NCBI GenBank assembly: GCA_001972305.1
Contig: BDDD01000982.1
Location: 156,671-220,670, forward strand
Length of the DNA: 64,000 nucleotides
Direction of reading: 5' to 3'
Origin: Cephalotus follicularis
Taxonomy: Eukaryota > Streptophyta > Magnoliopsida > Oxalidales > Cephalotaceae
Both the position numbers and the translations under genes were made by a program. A model generated the notes under the pieces. The model did not search any database and was not told the origin of the DNA. It saw only the letters and a program-made list of their open reading frames with translations. This document shows positions 60,173 to 64,000 of this stretch, piece by piece (position 1 is the stretch's first letter; each line of letters begins with the position of its first letter).

Positions 60173-60184
60173 TGGTATCAGAGA
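60173..60184 (+). other. L4 primer-binding site
   Basis: TGGTATCAGAGA, 11 of 12 matching the iMet complement, five bases after the LTR end. Confidence 0.88.
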
Positions 60185-62364
60185 GACCGGTTTAGTGATC
60201 CGTGTGGTTATGAAATTCTTTGAGGTTGGAAGGAACTTTAAAGATGGGAAGTTGGTGATTCGTCTGAGTACGAGGAGTATGTAACAACACTCAGGTTGGG
60301 ATTCTCCGATTTCTGGTATGGCATATGGTATATTTAGAGGACATCAGTTGGTTTTGTCACTGGACTTGGGCCTGATAAGTAATCCAGAGCATCAAGAACC
60401 TGGTAAGCTGAGAATATGGTAAGTGGTAGTGGTTGTAGAGAATCAGTAAGTGAGAAAACTCCTTTTCCTTATGTGATTTTCTTATTTCTATCACTTGTTC
60501 TCTAAAAACTAACGCATGTGCTGAGAATGTGTGGTGGCAGGTTCTATGCTATGTGGAAGTTTGCGCCCCCTGGGTGAGGATGAGTTTGCGTTCGATCCCA
60601 TGGCCATCTAACAGTCCATTGGTCTATGATGTCATTGTTAAGTGGTACTGCCCCTGGGTTCCATACCCAGATCTGCACCTTTCGTCGGTCTATAACGAAT
60701 TGTTGCGTTGAGTGTAGACACGCAGGATCCGCTACCCTTGCCAACAGACCTTGTGGCCTGCCCTTGCATGTGATTGCCGGTAAAGGTGTGCTGGAATAGC
60801 CCTTCTCTCGATGTTCATGATGTTGCATGTGATTGCCGGTGAAGGTGTGCTGGAATAGCCCTTCTCTCGATGTTCACGATGCTATGTGCATGATTGCCGA
60901 CGAGGGAATGCTTGCGTAGCCCCTTGATCGTTGTTCGTGCTATGGTTACGGATGTTGGATGCTGATTTGTGAGGCTCTCATGGCCGAGGAGGAGTGTGCG
61001 TTCGATCCCTTCTCCATTCAGCAGTGCCATTGTCTATGATGAGCTGTTGGGTGCAAAATGTGCCTGGGTTCCATACCCGGATCTGCTCATTTCATTGGTT
61101 TATGATGAAATGATGTGAGCGAGCAGCAAGGAAATCTGCTAACTTTTTTGGTCAGACCATACAGAGTTATCGGACATGGGTTTTCCGACCAGGGAGGGGT
61201 TGAGCGGTGATGCGCCGACCTCCCAGTTGATGTCCTTATCATGATTACCGATAAGGGTGTTGCCTGCAGGCCCCTTAGTCGATGTTTATCGTTTGTGCAT
61301 TGCCCCTCGGGGATGAGTCGTGCTTGCGAGCCGAGGACCTCCGATGGAAGTTGCCAGTTGAGCTAGGTGATTGCCGACGAGGGCGGAGCTCTGGTGGTGA
61401 TACGCAGGGCCCTCGATCGATGTTCTCCTACACTATGCTGATGTGGGCACTGCGGCTGCCGGCCTTTCATTAATGCTGGTGATCTGCTTTAACTCTCGCC
61501 TGATTAACCGAGAACCCCTGTGGAGTGGTCATGAATCCTCAGGGGGAAGGGTCGTGCTTGTGAGCTGAAGAACCTCTGTTGGAGACTGAGTCATGGTATC
61601 CATGTGTTGACATGAGTAGGGACTAGTGCACACCCTATAGCCATGATTTTTCCTCCGGCCCGCTGTCCACGTTGTTTGAGATGAGCTGATAGATTTTCAG
61701 CGGCAGTTGCTCGTATGGGCCTGAGGGCTGAGGTTTTTGTTTCATGTGTTGTTTTGCAAGTATTACGGATGTGGCTCCGCCAGGCTCGAGGATCTCAAGA
61801 CACGATCGACGTGTTTCCGACTTATCTTGTTATCTTGCTGACGTGATGTTGGCACAATATATATTATGATCGATTGCCTTTCCTATCGGGCAGTGGTATC
61901 TGTTCATATGTGTTGCTGATGAATTTTCTAGCTGATCTCCTATGGTCTATGGACTTCTGGCGCAGCTCTTTTATCACTGCTGATGGTTGTTCCAATAGGT
62001 TGTATCTTATCATTGTTATCAGTGTGTTGCGGAGGATTGCTGTGGTTATGACTGCAGAGAAGCTCATCTATTGTCGAAGTGGTTCCCGTGGTCTTAAGCA
62101 TCCTTTGATCCCCTTATACTGTGATTTTCATGAGCAGCCTTATTTTCTCTGAAGATGAATATCTTGCTGAGGTATTTATTCGGATGGGTTGTTCTTGGAC
62201 TAATGTTGGTTAGCATCTCTGGACTTTGAGGAATCCTCAGGCTACGAACTCCGGAGTCCTTGCTTGGATGGGTTCGTCAGGCATTGTGAAGGTCTTACCT
62301 GGTAGCATGATCTCTCCACAGTTTCTGTCATGGCAGGCGAGCGAATTTTGGGGACAAAATTCTT

Positions 62365-62377
62365 AAAGGGGGGAGGA
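62365..62377 (+). other. L4 polypurine tract
   Basis: AAAGGGGGGAGGA, one base before the 3' LTR start at 62379. Confidence 0.88.
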
Positions 62378-62378
62378 T

Positions 62379-64000
62379 TGTAATACCCAGGTACGGTTTT
62401 GCAGAAGATTCTCTTTGTCATCTGTTTGTTAAGGCCTGGTTTGGGTTCTATTATTTCTTGAGCCATTTGGGAGTTCTCTCTTGTCGAATGTTAAGGCCCA
62501 AAAGGGGCGTTATTGGGAAGAGTCATTTATTTTGACTAAGCCCATATGTGAAGCTTACAAGAGAAGCTAACGATTTCCAATGTGAAAGGACGTGTGTCAG
62601 AAAGAGTGTGTAAAATGATATAATCTGGCGCCTTGGGCAGTAGAAAAAAAAAACCGAAGAAGTTAGCGAGAAGTAGGAAGAGGAAGAAGTTAGTGAGAAA
62701 TAGACAAGAAGAAATCTTTGAGAAGTAGGTAGGAAGAAGAAGAAAGAAGAAAGGGAAGGAACGGTGTGAACTCTGTCTGGGTGAGTCTGAGCACTCCCTG
62801 TGAGGTTCAAGCTTCCTCTTTGTTGGATCCTTAATTCTGGCGTGATCGAGCATCTTCTATACAAGTCTTGTTTCTCTTCTTCTCCATTTCTTCTGTCTGG
62901 TCAAATGTGGTTGAAGGTGATTCTCACTGGTCCTTGATGTCCTTACCCGATGTGGTATGGTGGATTCGGAGTTCCTCAGTACACTGAGCAGTGAGTTGGT
63001 ATCCTTGGTGTGTTTGACATTTGAGATGGTGAAAGGTGGATCCGCTGGTATATTCGAAGCTCTAGATGGGCTATTCGAGTTCTTGGAATGTGAAGAATCC
63101 AGTGGGGAGATTCGGAGTTCCAAGGAACTGGAAACCGTTGTAGGAGCTGGTCTTGAGAGACCCAGGTATGTGACGTTTCACTGTGGTTTCGTCTATGGTT
63201 ATACTAACTTAACCGTTTTGTGTTGAGGTGTTTGTGAGTTTGTGTTTTAGCATTAAGATTATGGGTAGACGAGGTTCCTCAGATCTTATGTGACGAATAT
63301 AGTTGTAATGGCCATGTGAGATGCGTGCTCCTGCCAGGGAGTTAGTGCGATGTGCATCCTGGCAGTGGAGTCAGTTGATGTATATCCCCTGCTGAGCAGT
63401 GCATGTTAAGATTTCCTTGCAGAGTAGTCCACGTCGGGCGTCCCTTGGTGAGCAGTGCATGTCAAGCATCTTCTTGAGCATTTACCAGTTAAAGTGTCTC
63501 CTTGGTAGTGGCTGAAGGGTGATTCGCGGGCCCCTGGGATGAAACTAATGCTACATGATTACCGACGAGGTAGCTCCTCGACCGATCTTCATATGGTGTA
63601 GTGCTGAGCTCGTGATTGCCGACGGGGGTGGGATTGCCTAGCCCCTCGATCGATGCACATGTAGTGAGGTTCGCAAAACGTGTGATTGTCGGGGACAGAG
63701 TGCTTGTGTAGCCCTTCTACCGATGTTCATGCGGTGCACTGGAAGTGGGTATCTATATGCCTATATGAGGGATGTGTACAGTCCTGCAGCCCATGACCAT
63801 GTTGATGGATCTTCAACGGAGCTGTTATTTGTGCTTGCTGAGGTGGTTCCAGCTATGGAAGTGTGACAGTATGGAGTTTTCCATAGTTTTGCTCGTCCTC
63901 CCGACCTCGGACCAGCTTGGTCCCTGAAGATTTGTTGTTGAATGAGCCCTGGTGGATCGCTTGGGTACTGGGCCGGGGTGAGATTTCATCTCCTTAGTGT
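62379..64000 (+). repeat. L4 3' LTR, cut by window end
   Basis: Starts TGTAATACCCAGG and follows the 5' LTR closely, including three hairpin units (63555-63592, 63612-63660, 63682-63730). Only the first 1622 bp are in the window. Confidence 0.9.

Larger units (their letters stand above)
60168..62378 (+). other. L4 internal region, non-coding
   Basis: 2.2 kb between primer site and 3' LTR with no gag or pol motif in any frame. It contains five more copies of the GATTGCCGA...TCGATGTT hairpin unit (60770-60818, 60829-60877, 60890-60938, 61241-61289, 61367-61426) and a repeated 'GCGTTCGATCCC...CCTGGGTTCCATACC' block near 60588-60672 and 61000-61072. The GAATTTTGGGGACAAAATT segment at 62344-62362 resembles the pre-polypurine-tract segment of coding Ty3 elements. 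Confidence 0.8.
36776..64000 (-). mobile_element. C2: Sirevirus-like copia, gag only, extends past window
   Basis: 3' LTR 36776-37867, polypurine-rich 3' region 37868-38474, gag 38475-40071, primer site 40113-40124, and the inner 206 bp of the 5' LTR at 40127-40332. G4 enters there and the rest of the 5' LTR is not seen in the window. Between gag and 3' LTR there are only about 600 bp, so pol is absent. It interrupts C1 integrase. The missing outer end means its right target duplication cannot be checked. Confidence 0.85.
40333..64000 (-). mobile_element. G4: Ty3-type chromovirus, interrupted, extends past window
   Basis: 3' LTR in two pieces (40333-40896 and 50418-52196), pol remnants 52219-55480 and gag remnants 55481-56407, where L4 enters. 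The rest of gag, the primer site and the 5' LTR should lie beyond the window. Chromodomain-like C-terminus present. Compared with G1-G3 its LTR lacks an obvious GTCGAC-core cluster and instead has CTCCTCGG-containing tandem repeats. Confidence 0.87.
56408..64000 (+). mobile_element. L4: LARD-like non-coding LTR retrotransposon, runs off window
   Basis: 5' LTR 56408-60167 (3.76 kb), primer site 60173-60184, a 2.2-kb internal region without coding signal, polypurine tract before 62379, and the first 1.6 kb of the 3' LTR to the window edge. It enters G4 gag next to CAAAA (56403-56407). Large LTRs with a non-coding centre define LARDs, which depend on proteins from other elements. The G4 and L4 primer and LTR-end types suggest a Ty3-type partner; that is inference. 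Confidence 0.88.

Overview
The window looks like intergenic DNA from a repeat-rich flowering-plant nucleus. I find no host gene, tRNA gene, CRISPR array or bacterial feature. Everything legible is retrotransposon: Ty1/copia and Ty3-type elements with initiator-Met-tRNA primer sites, chromodomain-type Ty3 integrases, a Cassandra-like TRIM with 5S rRNA-derived LTRs, a large non-coding LARD, and many solo LTRs. I cannot name the species. All coding regions carry stops, frameshifts or deletions, so they are given as pseudogenes. LTR family names used here (L1-L4, S, G1-G4, C1, C2) are local labels.

Layout. From 1 to 15555 lies one LTR (family L1, copy A, + strand) opened by four insertions: a complete Cassandra-like TRIM (13-896), a solo LTR of family L2 (1599-2339), a solo LTR of family L3 (2497-4827) and a near-complete Ty3-type element G1 (5289-14554, - strand). 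L1-A ends at 15555. A decayed Ty1/copia element, C1 (+), follows and can be traced in pieces to 36775. C1 is split by a solo LTR (S, 16251-26002, itself split by Ty3 element G2 at 16720-23812), by an L4-like solo LTR (27483-32425, split by L2 copy B at 29876-32164), by L1 copy B (32947-36292) and by a Sirevirus-like copia C2 that enters at 36776. C2 is a gag-only derivative, and its 5' LTR is opened at 40333 by Ty3 element G4 (- strand). The 3' LTR of G4 is opened by the near-complete Ty3 element G3 (40897-50412, +), and the G4 gag is opened at 56408 by the LARD-like element L4, which runs off the window. Most junctions show 5-bp target-site duplications (TSDs), which fix the boundaries and the order of insertion.

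The main signal beyond ordinary transposon annotation is a shared cis-sequence. Clusters of short palindromes with a GTCGAC core occur in the LTRs of eight families, both copia and Ty3-type. The outer arms differ between families (AAGC/GCTT, AGAC/GTCT, ACA/TGT). In the longer LTRs the clusters occur twice, about 150-330 and about 0.9-1.5 kb from the LTR start. A second signal is a roughly 40-60 bp unit in both LTRs and the internal region of L4. Its two half-stems change together between copies, which suggests a selected RNA or DNA hairpin. Both were found by eye and need computation to confirm.
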